Program-made: the position numbers and the translations under genes
The notes under the pieces: model-generated
The model's database searches: none
Seen by the model: only the letters and a program-made list of their open reading frames with translations
What the model was told of the DNA's origin: nothing
Assembly: GCA_964471155.1 (NCBI GenBank)
Contig: CAYYFX010000003.1
Location: forward strand, 29,611-93,610
Reading direction: 5' to 3'
Length of the DNA: 64,000 bases
Origin: CAYYFX01 sp964471155
GTDB lineage: Bacteria > ARS69
Shown: piece by piece, positions 40,808-48,899 of the stretch
How positions within the stretch are numbered: the stretch's first letter is position 1
Layout of the letters: every line of letters begins with the position of its first letter

Positions 40808-41239
40808 ATGGCAGCGATCGACAAGGCACTGGACAGGTACTCCCTGGAGGCGCTGGAGGCCGCGCTGGCGAGACGACGCACGCGCGAGGGCCGGCGCCTG
40901 AAGGAGCTGGACAAGAAGCGCAAGAAGCTGGCGGCCGAGCTCCAGCGGCTGGACGCCATCGCCGGCTCGAACGCCGGCAAGGGCCGGGCCCGGTCAGCGG
41001 GCAAGATCAAGAGGAAGCCGAATGCCCGGCGACTGAACGACATCAGCCTGGCCGAGGCGTTGACGCAGGTGATGCAGGCCCGGAAGAAGCCGATCCACTA
41101 CAAGGAGCTCACGGACACGGTGCAGAAGCGGAACCTGTACCGGACGAAGAGCAAGAATCTGCTGTCCACCGTGGCGGTGACGCTGAAGCGGGACGGCCGC
41201 TTCAAGAAGGTGGAACCGGGGATGTACGCGCTGAAATAG
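40808..41239 (+). CDS. HARE-HTH domain protein, possible nucleoid/transcription factor
   Basis: 143 residues from ATG 40808 (GAGGAGAGGG upstream). The N-terminal half is a Lys/Arg-rich coiled coil (ALARRRTREGRRLKELDKKR). The C-terminal 70 residues are a winged-helix HARE-HTH domain: SLAEALTQVMQARKKPIHYK, ELTDTVQKRNLYRTKSKN, LLSTVAVTLKRDGRFKKVEP. Such domains occur in the RNA-polymerase delta subunit and in restriction and chromatin proteins. It probably binds DNA or RNA polymerase. Its long structured leader suggests strong post-transcriptional or autogenous control. Confidence 0.82.
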   Translation: MAAIDKALDRYSLEALEAALARRRTREGRRLKELDKKRKKLAAELQRLDAIAGSNAGKGRARSAGKIKRKPNARRLNDISLAEALTQVMQARKKPIHYKELTDTVQKRNLYRTKSKNLLSTVAVTLKRDGRFKKVEPGMYALK

Positions 41240-41265
41240 CGCGGCACGCCATCCAGTCGAGCTTC

Positions 41266-41299
41266 AAGGGCCGGGCGCGAGAGGATCGCCCCGGCCCTT
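41266..41299. terminator. Hairpin between convergent genes
   Basis: AAGGGCCGGG (41266-41275) pairs perfectly with CCCGGCCCTT (41290-41299). The far arm runs into the stop codon of the CCA/poly(A) polymerase-like gene on the minus strand, so it can act in both directions. Confidence 0.55.
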
Positions 41300-42660
41300 C
41301 ATGCTTCCCGGTCCGGCCCCCCGGCTCCGTCCCCGCCGGTCTCCCGGCGCCGCCGCCGGGATTCGGCCAGCGCCTCCTCGCGGGTCGCCAGGCGCCCTTC
41401 CAGCTGCAGCTCCTCCAGCCGTGCCAGCTCCGCGCCGAGCTCCGGCCCGGCGGACCAGCCGAGCCGCATCAGGTCGTGTCCCGTGACCAGGCGCGGGGGC
41501 GCCAGGGCGTCGGCGCCGAGCTCGTCGCGGCTGGCGCGGGCGTAGCCCCAGTTGTCGAGCTTCCCGTGGCTCGCCAGGCAGTCCGCGCGGTGCAGCGCCA
41601 GGTGCTCGTCGAAGTTCTCCTGCCGGAGGAATCGCTTCAGCGTCGACGTGCGCATGCTGCGGACGTCCAGGAAGCGCATGTGCCCCGCCACCAGCGCGAC
41701 CACGCGTTCCCGCGACTCGTTCGCGAGCCGCAGGCGCCGGCAGATCCCCTCGGCCATCTCCGCGCCCACCTTCGCGTGGGAAGGGAAGCGCGGCACGCCC
41801 GAGGACCGGTCCAGGGTGGGCGGCTTGCCCACGTCGTGCAGGAGCGCGGCGAGCGCGAGCTCCGGCGACGGCTCCGGGAGGTGCGCGAAAAGCAGCTTCG
41901 TGTGCGTCAGCACGTCCCCCTCCGGATGCCACTCCGGGGGCTGCTCCACGCCGTCCATCGCCTGCACCTCGGGGAGCAACACGCCGAGGAGGCCGGTCTC
42001 CTGCAGGAGCGCCACGCCGCGCGCCGCCGCCGGCCCCGTGAGCAGCCGCAGCAGCTCGTCGCGGGTCCGCTCGGCCGCCACGTCCGCCGCCCGCGGCGCG
42101 AGCTCGCGCACGGCCGCCTTCGTGGCCGGTTCGATCGCGAAGTCCAGCTCCGCCGCGAGACGCACGGCGCGCAGGAGGCGCAGGTGGTCCTCGAGGAAGC
42201 GCGCCGCGGGATCGCCGATGGCGCGGAGCACGCGGCGCCCGAGATCCGCCCGGCCGTCCACGAGATCGCGCACCTCGCCGGACGCCGGATCGAGGTACAG
42301 GCCGTTCACCGTGAAGTCGCGCCGGCGCGCGTCGTCCTCCAGCGTGCCGAAGGAGACCTCGCTCGGGCGGCGGCCGTCGCGGTAGATCCCCTCGCGGCGG
42401 AACGTGGCCACCTCGATCGTCTCCTCGCCGTGCCGCACGAGCACCACGCCGAACGCCGCGCCGACGAGCCGGGCGTCGGGCCAGAGCGCCACCACATCGT
42501 CGGGTCGGGCGGCCGTGGCCACGTCGACATCGTGCGGCGGGCGGCCCAGGAGGTGGTCGCGGACGGCCCCGCCCGCGACGTACGCCTCGAAGCCCCGCGC
42601 GCGGAGCTTCGCCACCACCTCGGCCGCCGCCCGCAGGGCGGCTCCCGGAGCCTGGGTCAC
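41299..42660 (-). CDS. CCA-adding enzyme / poly(A) polymerase family with HD domain
   Basis: 453 residues from GTG 42660 (GGGAG upstream). The class II nucleotidyltransferase head has AGGAVRD (about 29-35) and the metal-binding DVDV (44-47), then RRRDFTVNGLYLDPASGEV and DPAARFLEDHLRLLRAVRLA. The C-terminal part is an HD domain (ALAALLHDVGKPPTLDR, with HAKVGAEM and VAGHMRFLDVRSM). The combination is typical of bacterial CCA tRNA nucleotidyltransferases that repair tRNA 3' ends; poly(A) polymerase activity cannot be excluded. Divergent from the Trm112-like gene. Confidence 0.92.
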   Translation of the reverse strand: MTQAPGAALRAAAEVVAKLRARGFEAYVAGGAVRDHLLGRPPHDVDVATAARPDDVVALWPDARLVGAAFGVVLVRHGEETIEVATFRREGIYRDGRRPSEVSFGTLEDDARRRDFTVNGLYLDPASGEVRDLVDGRADLGRRVLRAIGDPAARFLEDHLRLLRAVRLAAELDFAIEPATKAAVRELAPRAADVAAERTRDELLRLLTGPAAARGVALLQETGLLGVLLPEVQAMDGVEQPPEWHPEGDVLTHTKLLFAHLPEPSPELALAALLHDVGKPPTLDRSSGVPRFPSHAKVGAEMAEGICRRLRLANESRERVVALVAGHMRFLDVRSMRTSTLKRFLRQENFDEHLALHRADCLASHGKLDNWGYARASRDELGADALAPPRLVTGHDLMRLGWSAGPELGAELARLEELQLEGRLATREEALAESRRRRRETGGDGAGGPDREA

Positions 42661-42729
42661 GTCTTCCGTCTCCCGCCCGGTTGTGGGATCCTCCGCGCTC
42701 CCGCCGCACGGCGGAGTCCGGAGGCGCCC

Positions 42730-42939
42730 GTGCCCCTCGATCCCGAACTGCTCGAGATCCTGGTCTGCCCGCTGTCCCGCGCGCCGCTCGTGGAGGACGG
42801 AGAGACGCTCGTCTCCACGGACGAAGCCACGCGCCGCCGCTACCGCGTCGAGGACGGCATCCCCGTGATGCTCGTGGACGAGTCCGAGGAGCTGGACCCC
42901 GCGACGTGGCGCGCGATCATGGCGCGGCACGGACGGTAG
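42730..42939 (+). CDS. Trm112-family small protein
   Basis: 69 residues from GTG 42730 (GGAGG upstream). LDPELLEILVCPLSRAPLVE and RRRYRVEDGIPVMLVDESEE match the bacterial Trm112/YcaR family. Only one Cys remains of the zinc site, as in many bacterial members. Eukaryotic and archaeal Trm112 activates methyltransferases; the bacterial role is unclear. Its 3' end overlaps the converging membrane-protein gene by 23 bp. Confidence 0.88.
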   Translation: MPLDPELLEILVCPLSRAPLVEDGETLVSTDEATRRRYRVEDGIPVMLVDESEELDPATWRAIMARHGR

Positions 42940-44509
42940 CGGATCGGGCGGCGTCCGGCGACGCGAAGTCCAGCGCGAACTGCCGGAACCCGCCGAAGCG
43001 CACCCGGACCGGCGCGACGTCCTCCCGCGCGCGCACCACGACCATCGTGCCCATCCTCGGGTTCGACGTCACCGTGTACCCGGCGGTCTCCGCGCGGAAC
43101 ATCTCCTCCAGGGCCGCGGCATCCGGCGTGCGGAACCACGCGGGCAGGAACGCCAGCGCCGCCACCGGGTGGCCGCGCAACCACGCGTCGTCGGGCGCCA
43201 GCATCGCGGGCGTGTTGAGCCCCAGCACGTCCACGACCGGGAGCCCCGAGAAGTAGCGCACCGCGCCGGCGTCGGACGCCGCGATCCGCGTCCCCGGCGC
43301 GAACGCGGCGGCGAGGCGCTCGCCGACGACACGTTGCACCTCGTTGATGTTGCGGACGTCGTTGTGATGGCGGCGGCTCTCCGGCGCGAGCGTGACGGCG
43401 GAGTGCACCACTGCCGCGGCCGCCAGCCCGACGACCGGCGCGCGCGCCGCGCTCGCGGGCAGGAACCGTCCCCATGCCTGGGCGCCGATCGCGGCGGCGA
43501 CCGCCAGGAGCGGCAGCGCCGGCAGGATGTAGCGCCGGTGGTAGAACGCCCCGGGATCCACGGGATCCAGCACGGCGGCGTTCGCCACGAGGTACGTGAC
43601 GCCGGCCACGAGCGGCAGCAGCGAGGGCGGCGGATCGTCGGGGGCGAGCCGGCGGCGCGCCGCCGCGAAGCCCGCGCCGAGCGCCGCGAACCATCCGAGC
43701 CCGAGCCCGAACGGCGGCACCCGGTCGACCATCGCGCCGGCCACGATCGCGAGCCGCCGCGGCAGGTCCGGGAGCGACGCCGCGCTCTTCGCATAGAAGG
43801 TGGCAGGCAGCGGCCGCCCGGACGCCCACAGGTCGTACGCCACGAGCGCGGCGCCGGCGAGGAGCGGGGGACCCAGGATGCGCAGGGTCGTGACGGCGCG
43901 GCGGGCAGGCGCCGCGCGCAGGATCGCGAACGCCGCCACGACCGCGAGCACGGCGGCCGACTCCGGCCGCGCCCACCCGGCGGCCGCGAACCATCCGCCG
44001 GCCGCGCCCGCGCGTCCCGCCGCCGAAGCGGACACGCCGCGGAGCAGCAGCCAGGCGGTCAGCGCCACCTCCATGCCCGACAGCGACGCGGCGGCCAGCG
44101 GCGGCGCGATCGCCACGATCCCGCCCGCGGCGAACGCGGCCGGCGCGCCCGCCCCGCAACGCCGGGCCAGTCCGGCCGCGGCCATCGCGCCCGCAAGGTG
44201 CAGCAGCGCGCCGGCCGCCATCGCCGCGGCGACGAGCGGCGACGCGGACTCGCCGCGCGCGAACAGCGCGTGCAAGGCCGCGAGCACGAGAGCCCACGCC
44301 GGCGACGTGCACCCCGTGGACGGCACGCCGTGCTCGTAGGCCGGGAACCCGTGGGCCAGAAGCCCGCGCCCGTACACCATGTGGATCCAGGCGTCGTCCA
44401 GCGGGAACCCGATCGGGCCCGGGTTCGCGGCGCGACCCACCCAGACCACGGCCATGGCGGTCGCCGCCGCCAGCAACGGCGGTGCGCCGCGCGCCAGCCG
44501 GCCGGTCAT
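42917..44509 (-). CDS. Polytopic membrane protein, GT-C glycosyltransferase-like
   Basis: 530 residues from ATG 44509. About ten membrane helices, with the first loop GFPLDDAWIHMVYGRGLLAH containing the acidic DD pair expected in GT-C mannosyltransferase/arabinofuranosyltransferase-like proteins. A soluble C-terminal third follows (PESRRHHNDVRNINEVQRVV; ASDAGAVRYFSGLPVVDVLG-LN, common in this group). It probably transfers a sugar from a lipid carrier outside the membrane. It stands alone on the minus strand and overlaps the Trm112-like 3' end. Confidence 0.82.
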   Translation of the reverse strand: MTGRLARGAPPLLAAATAMAVVWVGRAANPGPIGFPLDDAWIHMVYGRGLLAHGFPAYEHGVPSTGCTSPAWALVLAALHALFARGESASPLVAAAMAAGALLHLAGAMAAAGLARRCGAGAPAAFAAGGIVAIAPPLAAASLSGMEVALTAWLLLRGVSASAAGRAGAAGGWFAAAGWARPESAAVLAVVAAFAILRAAPARRAVTTLRILGPPLLAGAALVAYDLWASGRPLPATFYAKSAASLPDLPRRLAIVAGAMVDRVPPFGLGLGWFAALGAGFAAARRRLAPDDPPPSLLPLVAGVTYLVANAAVLDPVDPGAFYHRRYILPALPLLAVAAAIGAQAWGRFLPASAARAPVVGLAAAAVVHSAVTLAPESRRHHNDVRNINEVQRVVGERLAAAFAPGTRIAASDAGAVRYFSGLPVVDVLGLNTPAMLAPDDAWLRGHPVAALAFLPAWFRTPDAAALEEMFRAETAGYTVTSNPRMGTMVVVRAREDVAPVRVRFGGFRQFALDFASPDAARSATVRAAP

Positions 44510-44797
44510 GTCCGTCCCGGGATCCAGGGGCCCGCCTCCGGGGATGGGGTCTGCGCCGAGCCGTCCGTTCGGACGGTGTCCCGCCGCAAGATGTGGGGGC
44601 GGGGACCACCACAAACTACCGCATCTTGGTCGATCCGTTCTTGACGCGACGCTTCCGCCGCCTTTACGGTGCGCGCAGCTCGGATCGGTCTCGCTCCCGG
44701 CATCTCCATCGTCCCCGGGCCTTCCTGCGCGGTTCGTGAATCGGTCGTGCGGCGCAGTCCCCGCCCGCGGCCGGCCCTCCGGGACGGGAGACCTTCG
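44510..44797 (+). promoter_or_regulatory. Intergenic region with inverted repeat and weak promoter
   Basis: CAAGATG and CATCTTG form an inverted repeat at about 44587-44628. TTGACG (44641-44646), 17 nt, TTACGG (44664-44669) is a weak promoter for the small gene at 44798. An ORF starting at 44669 is not supported by a ribosome site. Confidence 0.4.
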
Positions 44798-44971
44798 ATG
44801 AAGCGGCGCCCCTTCGTCCAGCGAACCTCCGCCCGCCAGCACGTGCTCCGCCGCCGCCGCATCCACACGAGCTTCGGCGAGACCTGGGAGCGGCTGCGCC
44901 TCGAAGCGAACCGCCTCCGCCCGCGCGGCGACGGCGGCGCCGAGCTCGGGCCCCAGGCACGGGCGGCCTGA
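44798..44971 (+). CDS. Small basic protein, putative
   Basis: 57 residues from ATG 44798, with GGGAGA 7 nt upstream. Very rich in Arg (MKRRPFVQRTSARQHVLRRR) with a central FGETWERLRLEANRLR helix. No known family. Accepted because of the ribosome site, the promoter-like sequence upstream and the AT-richer leader, but it could be a chance ORF in a G+C-rich sequence. Confidence 0.4.
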   Translation: MKRRPFVQRTSARQHVLRRRRIHTSFGETWERLRLEANRLRPRGDGGAELGPQARAA

Positions 44972-45068
44972 CGAGACCCCACCGGCGCAGGGGCAGGACT
45001 CTACCGCAGCTCCGCCGCGGCGGTCGCAATGGTGATGGGATGGCGGTGGTCCGGGGCGCCGGGTTCCG

Positions 45069-45410
45069 TCAGAACGCGCGGGCGTTCGGCGCGAGATAGA
45101 CGTCGAGCGGGTAGAAATCCCGCGACGTGGAGTGCACGTCCACCTGGAACCACAGCCCGGCCACCACGAGCGGCGGCGTGGACTCTCCCGGCTCCAACGT
45201 GTGCGCCTCGAACGCGTTCCCGAAGAAGTCCCGCGGCGCGACGTGCAGCGGCTGCCGGGACCGGTTCTCGACGATCAGCCGATCCCCGACGGACAGCGTG
45301 ACCCGCGGCTGATCCACCCGGTCTTCCACGACGACCCGCGCGACCTGCACCCGCCGCGGCGCGGCAGGGTCCCGCGGAGGAATGGTCTGCAGTCGGGAGA
45401 GGGTGTGCAC
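45069..45410 (-). CDS. Small beta-sandwich (cupredoxin-like) protein
   Basis: 113 residues from GTG 45410 (GGAGGG upstream). VTLSVGDRLIVENRSRQPLH, VAPRDFFGNAFEAHTLEPGE and VAGLWFQVDVHS resemble the Greek-key core of cupredoxins, but the copper ligands are not evident and there is no signal peptide. Function unknown. The preceding 670 bp (45411-46081) contain no convincing gene. Confidence 0.6.
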   Translation of the reverse strand: MHTLSRLQTIPPRDPAAPRRVQVARVVVEDRVDQPRVTLSVGDRLIVENRSRQPLHVAPRDFFGNAFEAHTLEPGESTPPLVVAGLWFQVDVHSTSRDFYPLDVYLAPNARAF

Positions 45411-45489
45411 GGTCGCCCTCCGGGGCGGGTGGCTCGGGATCGGCTCGCTCCACTCTCCTCATCCCCCGACGACTCGGCAAGTTCCCCTT

Positions 45490-45635
45490 GTGGTTCGCAG
45501 ATTGGGGCGGCCGCTTCGTTCGACCGGATCCGGGTGCATTCGGTCGAGGGGCCGCGGCGTCCAAGCGATTGGCAACACGCGAATTGGCGGAGTGTCCGGG
45601 TTCGGCCGGAGGCGCCCCCCCAATCTCCGCACCAC
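45490..45635 (-). repeat. Inverted-repeat element, copy 2 (146 bp)
   Basis: Read on the minus strand it begins GTGGTGCGGAGATTG and ends CAATCTGCGAACCAC, the same ends and polarity as copy 1 at 9613-9747. The interior differs apart from short stretches such as GATCCGG. The terminator at 45638-45675 directly adjoins its left end. Confidence 0.6.
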
Positions 45636-45637
45636 CC

Positions 45638-45675
45638 AAAAAAAAGAGAAGGCGGGGGGCCAGTACCCCGCCTTC
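45638..45675 (-). terminator. Strong intrinsic terminator on the minus strand
   Basis: GAAGGCGGGG pairs perfectly with CCCCGCCTTC (10-bp stem, 8-nt loop) and on the minus strand is followed, after CTC, by eight T (45645-45638). It is the best rho-independent terminator in the window, yet no protein gene ends just upstream on that strand, which implies an unrecognised transcript. Confidence 0.8.
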
Positions 45676-45926
45676 CCAAGCTCCTGTGCGGCACAGCCGC
45701 GTCTCTCGATTCGTGAGGGGCTTCTCGCCGCCCCGGAACCCACACCTCCGAGCACCGGATCCGCGGGGGGAAGTCGCCCCTCAACTGGGCTGCACGAAGA
45801 TGCAAGCGCAGTGCCGAGATTGCGCAGAGCGCGCCAAGGTCTGCCGAGATCCGGCCAAGCTGTTGTCGTGTCGTGCGTTCCGAAGATGCTCGAGGCCGGC
45901 TGAGCGAGCCCGGAGGGTGACTGGAC
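45676..45926 (-). ncRNA. Possible non-coding RNA ending at the terminator
   Basis: This stretch lies directly upstream of the minus-strand terminator. No reading frame has convincing protein character, and short hairpins are frequent (for example GAGGGGCTTCTCGCCGCCCC on the plus strand). It does not contain the conserved cores of RNase P RNA, tmRNA or SRP RNA that I could check by eye. The 5' end is not defined. Confidence 0.35.
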
Positions 45927-46016
45927 CTGTCCTGAACCGAGGACAGATCGCCGTCCATGTCCTCGTCGGAGGACAGACGATTCCCCTGGAATAGCCAGAC
46001 GAATGTCTGGTATGTT
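45927..46016 (+). promoter_or_regulatory. Tandem palindromes and -10 ahead of the DUF6504 gene
   Basis: Three palindromes are seen: CTGTCCT-N6-AGGACAG (45927-45946), TGTCCTC-GTCG-GAGGACA (45958-45975) and CCAGACGAATGTCTGG (45995-46010). The first two have centres 30 bp apart and share the TGTCCT half-site. The third abuts TATGTT (46011-46016), a candidate -10 with a poor -35 (GGAATA, 17-nt spacer). This arrangement suggests a repressor- or activator-controlled promoter. Confidence 0.5.
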
Positions 46017-46081
46017 GCGTGCTCGCTCGGGCAGGAAAGGCGATCGCTCGGAGCAAGTCCGCCATCGAGGTACTCGCACCC

Positions 46082-46342
46082 ATGGTCGAGAAGGTCCAGG
46101 AGCCCATCGAGGTTCTCTCGCGCTTCGTCGAGGGCAAGATCCAGCCCGTCCGCTTCCGCTGGCGGGGCCGTGTGTACACCGTGTCCCGGGTCTCCAGCGC
46201 CTGGCGCCGTCGCGACGGGGACACGCCGGAGCACTTCTTCGCGGTCGGGGCGGGCGCGCGGGAGCAGTACGAGCTGTGCTACCGCCCGCGGACGTCGCAG
46301 TGGACGCTGGAGAACGTGTACGTGGACGGCGGCGGCGGCTGA
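46082..46342 (+). CDS. DUF6504 protein
   Basis: 86 residues from ATG 46082 (GAGG upstream; ATG 46019 would add about 20 residues). The whole protein is one small beta domain: QEPIEVLSRFVEGKIQPVRF, RWRGRVYTVSRVSSAWRRR, REQYELCYRPRTSQWTLEN, as in DUF6504 proteins. That domain also occurs at the C-terminus of Y-family-polymerase-like ImuB proteins, so a link to DNA repair is possible but not shown here. Palindromic operator candidates lie upstream. Confidence 0.82.
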   Translation: MVEKVQEPIEVLSRFVEGKIQPVRFRWRGRVYTVSRVSSAWRRRDGDTPEHFFAVGAGAREQYELCYRPRTSQWTLENVYVDGGGG

Positions 46343-46554
46343 CGCGTGCGCGACGGGGCGCGAGCCCGCACGCGGCGGTCGCCCGTTCGGCCGTCACGCG
46401 CACGAAGTGGCCACGCCGCGTCCGTGACGGGGCGGGGCAGTGGTCGGCTTCCGCGTTGTGGCCGGCGTCGTGTTGGACTAGGATCGACCGGCTCTCGCGG
46501 CATCCCCGATCACACCGCGGAGCCCCGCACCTTCCCCCGAGACGGCGATCCCGA
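46343..46554 (+). promoter_or_regulatory. Intergenic region with promoter for the TonB receptor
   Basis: TTGTGG (46456-46461), 17-nt spacer, TAGGAT (46479-46484), giving a leader of about 65 nt to ATG 46555. The rest of the region is G+C-rich with no supported gene. Confidence 0.55.
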
Positions 46555-48885
46555 ATGACCCACCGGCGCGCCCGCACGCCCGCCTCCGGGCTCCGCGTCC
46601 GTCCATGCCGGCGTCGAGGGGCGTTCGCCCGGTGTGGCGCCGCGGCCCTCGGCGCGCTGGCGGTGCTCGCGGCGTCCGCCGGCGCCCCGGTGCAGGCCGC
46701 CACGCTGACGGGCCGTGTCACGAACGCGGACACCGGCGAGCCCCTCCCGTACGCCACCGTGCAGGTCGTGCGCGACGGGACGACGTCGGGGCGCCTCGCG
46801 GACGAGCGCGGCGAATGGCGCATCGAGGACGTGGCGGCCGGCGAGGCGACGGTGCGCGTGAGCTTCATCGGCTTCGACCCGTTCGAGCGCGCGGTCCTCG
46901 TCGGCCTCGATCCCGCGGAGGTGCTGCGCGTGGACGCCGCCCTGGCCACCGCGCCCATCCCGCTCGAGAAGGTGGAGGTGCGCGGCGATCCGCTCGCCGC
47001 GGAGCGGGACGCGCGGCCGGGGCTCGTCCTGCTCGGCGGTCGCACCGTGGAGGAGCTGCCGGCGCTGGGCGAGCGGGACCCCATCCGCGCGCTCACGCTG
47101 CTGCCGGGAGTGCAGGCGGCGTCCGACATCTCGAGCGGGCTGTACGTGCGCGGCGGCGGTCCGGACCAGAACCTCGTGCTGCTGGACGATGTGCCCGTGT
47201 ACAACCCCACGCACGCGTTCGGCATCTTCTCCGCCTTCAACGCGGACCTCGTCGACGAGGTGCGGCTGTACAAGGGCGCGTACCCCGCGCGCTGGGGCGG
47301 CCGGCTCGGCGCGGTCCTGGACGTGCGCAGCCGCGACGAAGGCCCCACCACGTTCCGCGGCCGCGGCGCCCTCAGCACCACGTCGGGCCGCGTGCGGCTC
47401 GAGGGTCCCGCCGGCCGCGGCGACTGGATGCTCGGCGGACGGCGCACCTACCTGGATCCGATCCTGGATGCGCTGCGCTCCCGCGAGAACCGGCTGCCGG
47501 CGTACTACTTCTACGACCTCAACGGCCGCCTCGTGCTGCCGGACGCCGGCGGGAACGAGTGGAGCTTCGCGGGCTACCTCGGCGACGACCACCTGGACTT
47601 CGACCTGGACGACGACAGCCGCATCGGCCTGGACTGGGGGAACCGCACCGGCTCCGCGCGCTACCGCCGACTTCTCGGCGACGACCGCGTCGCCACCGTG
47701 CAGCTCTCCGCGAGCCGCTACGAGAGCACCACGGACGTGCTGCTCTTCTCCACGCCGCTGCAGGTGTCGAACCGGCTGCGCGACGTCTCGGCGGCCGGCG
47801 ACCTGGCGTGGGACGCCGCGGAGGGCGTCCACGTGAGGACCGGCGTGGCGGCCACCGCGTACGAGTTCGGGTACCGGGAGTCCTTCGACCGGAACGCGCA
47901 GACCGACTACTCGTCCGATCCCTTCGAGGTGGCCGCCTACGCGGAGACCGAGTGGACGCGCCCGGGGTCCGCCGTGTACGGGGGCGGGCTGCGGCTGCGG
48001 CGATTGAGCCAAGGGGCGCGCTTCCTCGCGGAGCCGCGCGCCACCGCGAGCTGGCCGCTGGGCGAGGCGCAGCGCCTCAAGCTGGCGGCCGGCGTGTACC
48101 ACCAGCCCATCCAGCTCGTGTCGACCGAGGCGTTCTCCGCGGGGGACTTCTACCTGCCGGTCGCGGAGGACGTGCCGCTGCCGCGCTCGATCCAGTCCGT
48201 GGCGGGATGGGAGTGGCAGGCCTCGGAGCGCTATCGCGTCTCGGTGGAGGGCTTCTACACGCACCTCGCGGAGCTGCTCGCGCTGGACCTGCGGCAGAGC
48301 GGGGACCGCGCCGCCGGCGATACCGAGACCACGTTCGCCACCGGCGGCCGCGGGTGGGCGTCGGGTGCGGAGCTCTTCCTCGAGCGCCGCACCGGGAAGA
48401 CGACGGGGTGGATCGGGTACACGCTGGGCTGGACGCGGCGCACGTTCGCGGACGTGAACGGCGGCCGGGCGTTCGCGCCGAAGTACGACCGCCGGCACGA
48501 CCTCAGCGTCGTGGCCACGCGCCGCGCGGGGAAGTGGAGCCTCGGCGGCGCCTTCGTCTTCGCCACCGGGCAGGCGTACACGCCGGTGGTGGCGCGCTAC
48601 GACCTCGTGGATCCCGCCACCGGCCGTCCCGCCACCGAGGGGCGCGTGCTGCCCGGGGAGAAGAACAGCGCGCGCCTGCTTCCGTACCACCGGCTGGACC
48701 TGAGCGTGGCGCGCCGCTTCGCCCTGTTCGACCGCCCGGCGGAGTGGTCCTTCCAGGTCTTCAACGTCTACAACCGTCGCAACGAGTGGTTCATCCAGTT
48801 CGACCCGCAGGGCACGAGCATCGAGCCGGAGGTGGTGCGCCAGCTCCCGCTCATTCCCACGCTCGGCCTGCAGGTGGACTTCTGA
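46555..48885 (+). CDS. TonB-dependent outer-membrane receptor
   Basis: 776 residues. After a signal peptide comes a carboxypeptidase-regulatory-like domain (TLTGRVTNADTGEPLPYATV, RVSFIGFDPFERAVL). A plug domain (DPIRALTLLPGVQAASDISS, LYVRGGGPDQNLVLLDDVPV, YNPTHAFGIFSAFNADLVDE) and a beta-barrel ending in LPLIPTLGLQVDF complete it. This is the FCB-type receptor architecture for importing nutrients with TonB energy. The next gene encodes a DUF4249-like lipoprotein, a known pairing. Substrate unknown; no ribosome site is obvious. Confidence 0.93.
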   Translation: MTHRRARTPASGLRVRPCRRRGAFARCGAAALGALAVLAASAGAPVQAATLTGRVTNADTGEPLPYATVQVVRDGTTSGRLADERGEWRIEDVAAGEATVRVSFIGFDPFERAVLVGLDPAEVLRVDAALATAPIPLEKVEVRGDPLAAERDARPGLVLLGGRTVEELPALGERDPIRALTLLPGVQAASDISSGLYVRGGGPDQNLVLLDDVPVYNPTHAFGIFSAFNADLVDEVRLYKGAYPARWGGRLGAVLDVRSRDEGPTTFRGRGALSTTSGRVRLEGPAGRGDWMLGGRRTYLDPILDALRSRENRLPAYYFYDLNGRLVLPDAGGNEWSFAGYLGDDHLDFDLDDDSRIGLDWGNRTGSARYRRLLGDDRVATVQLSASRYESTTDVLLFSTPLQVSNRLRDVSAAGDLAWDAAEGVHVRTGVAATAYEFGYRESFDRNAQTDYSSDPFEVAAYAETEWTRPGSAVYGGGLRLRRLSQGARFLAEPRATASWPLGEAQRLKLAAGVYHQPIQLVSTEAFSAGDFYLPVAEDVPLPRSIQSVAGWEWQASERYRVSVEGFYTHLAELLALDLRQSGDRAAGDTETTFATGGRGWASGAELFLERRTGKTTGWIGYTLGWTRRTFADVNGGRAFAPKYDRRHDLSVVATRRAGKWSLGGAFVFATGQAYTPVVARYDLVDPATGRPATEGRVLPGEKNSARLLPYHRLDLSVARRFALFDRPAEWSFQVFNVYNRRNEWFIQFDPQGTSIEPEVVRQLPLIPTLGLQVDF

Positions 48886-48899
48886 GGGAGGGGACCGGC

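Noticed and set aside
45676..46016. RNase P RNA, tmRNA or SRP RNA in the structured region
   Set aside because: The conserved RNase P core (GAGGAAAGTCC, ACAGAAA), tmRNA ends and SRP loop were not found on either strand.
45781..46224. Minus-strand ORF of 147 codons
   Set aside because: Unnatural composition, no ribosome site, and antisense to the operator region and the DUF6504 start.
46346..46558. ORF of 70 codons before the TonB receptor
   Set aside because: Arg-rich, no ribosome site, and it contains the receptor promoter.
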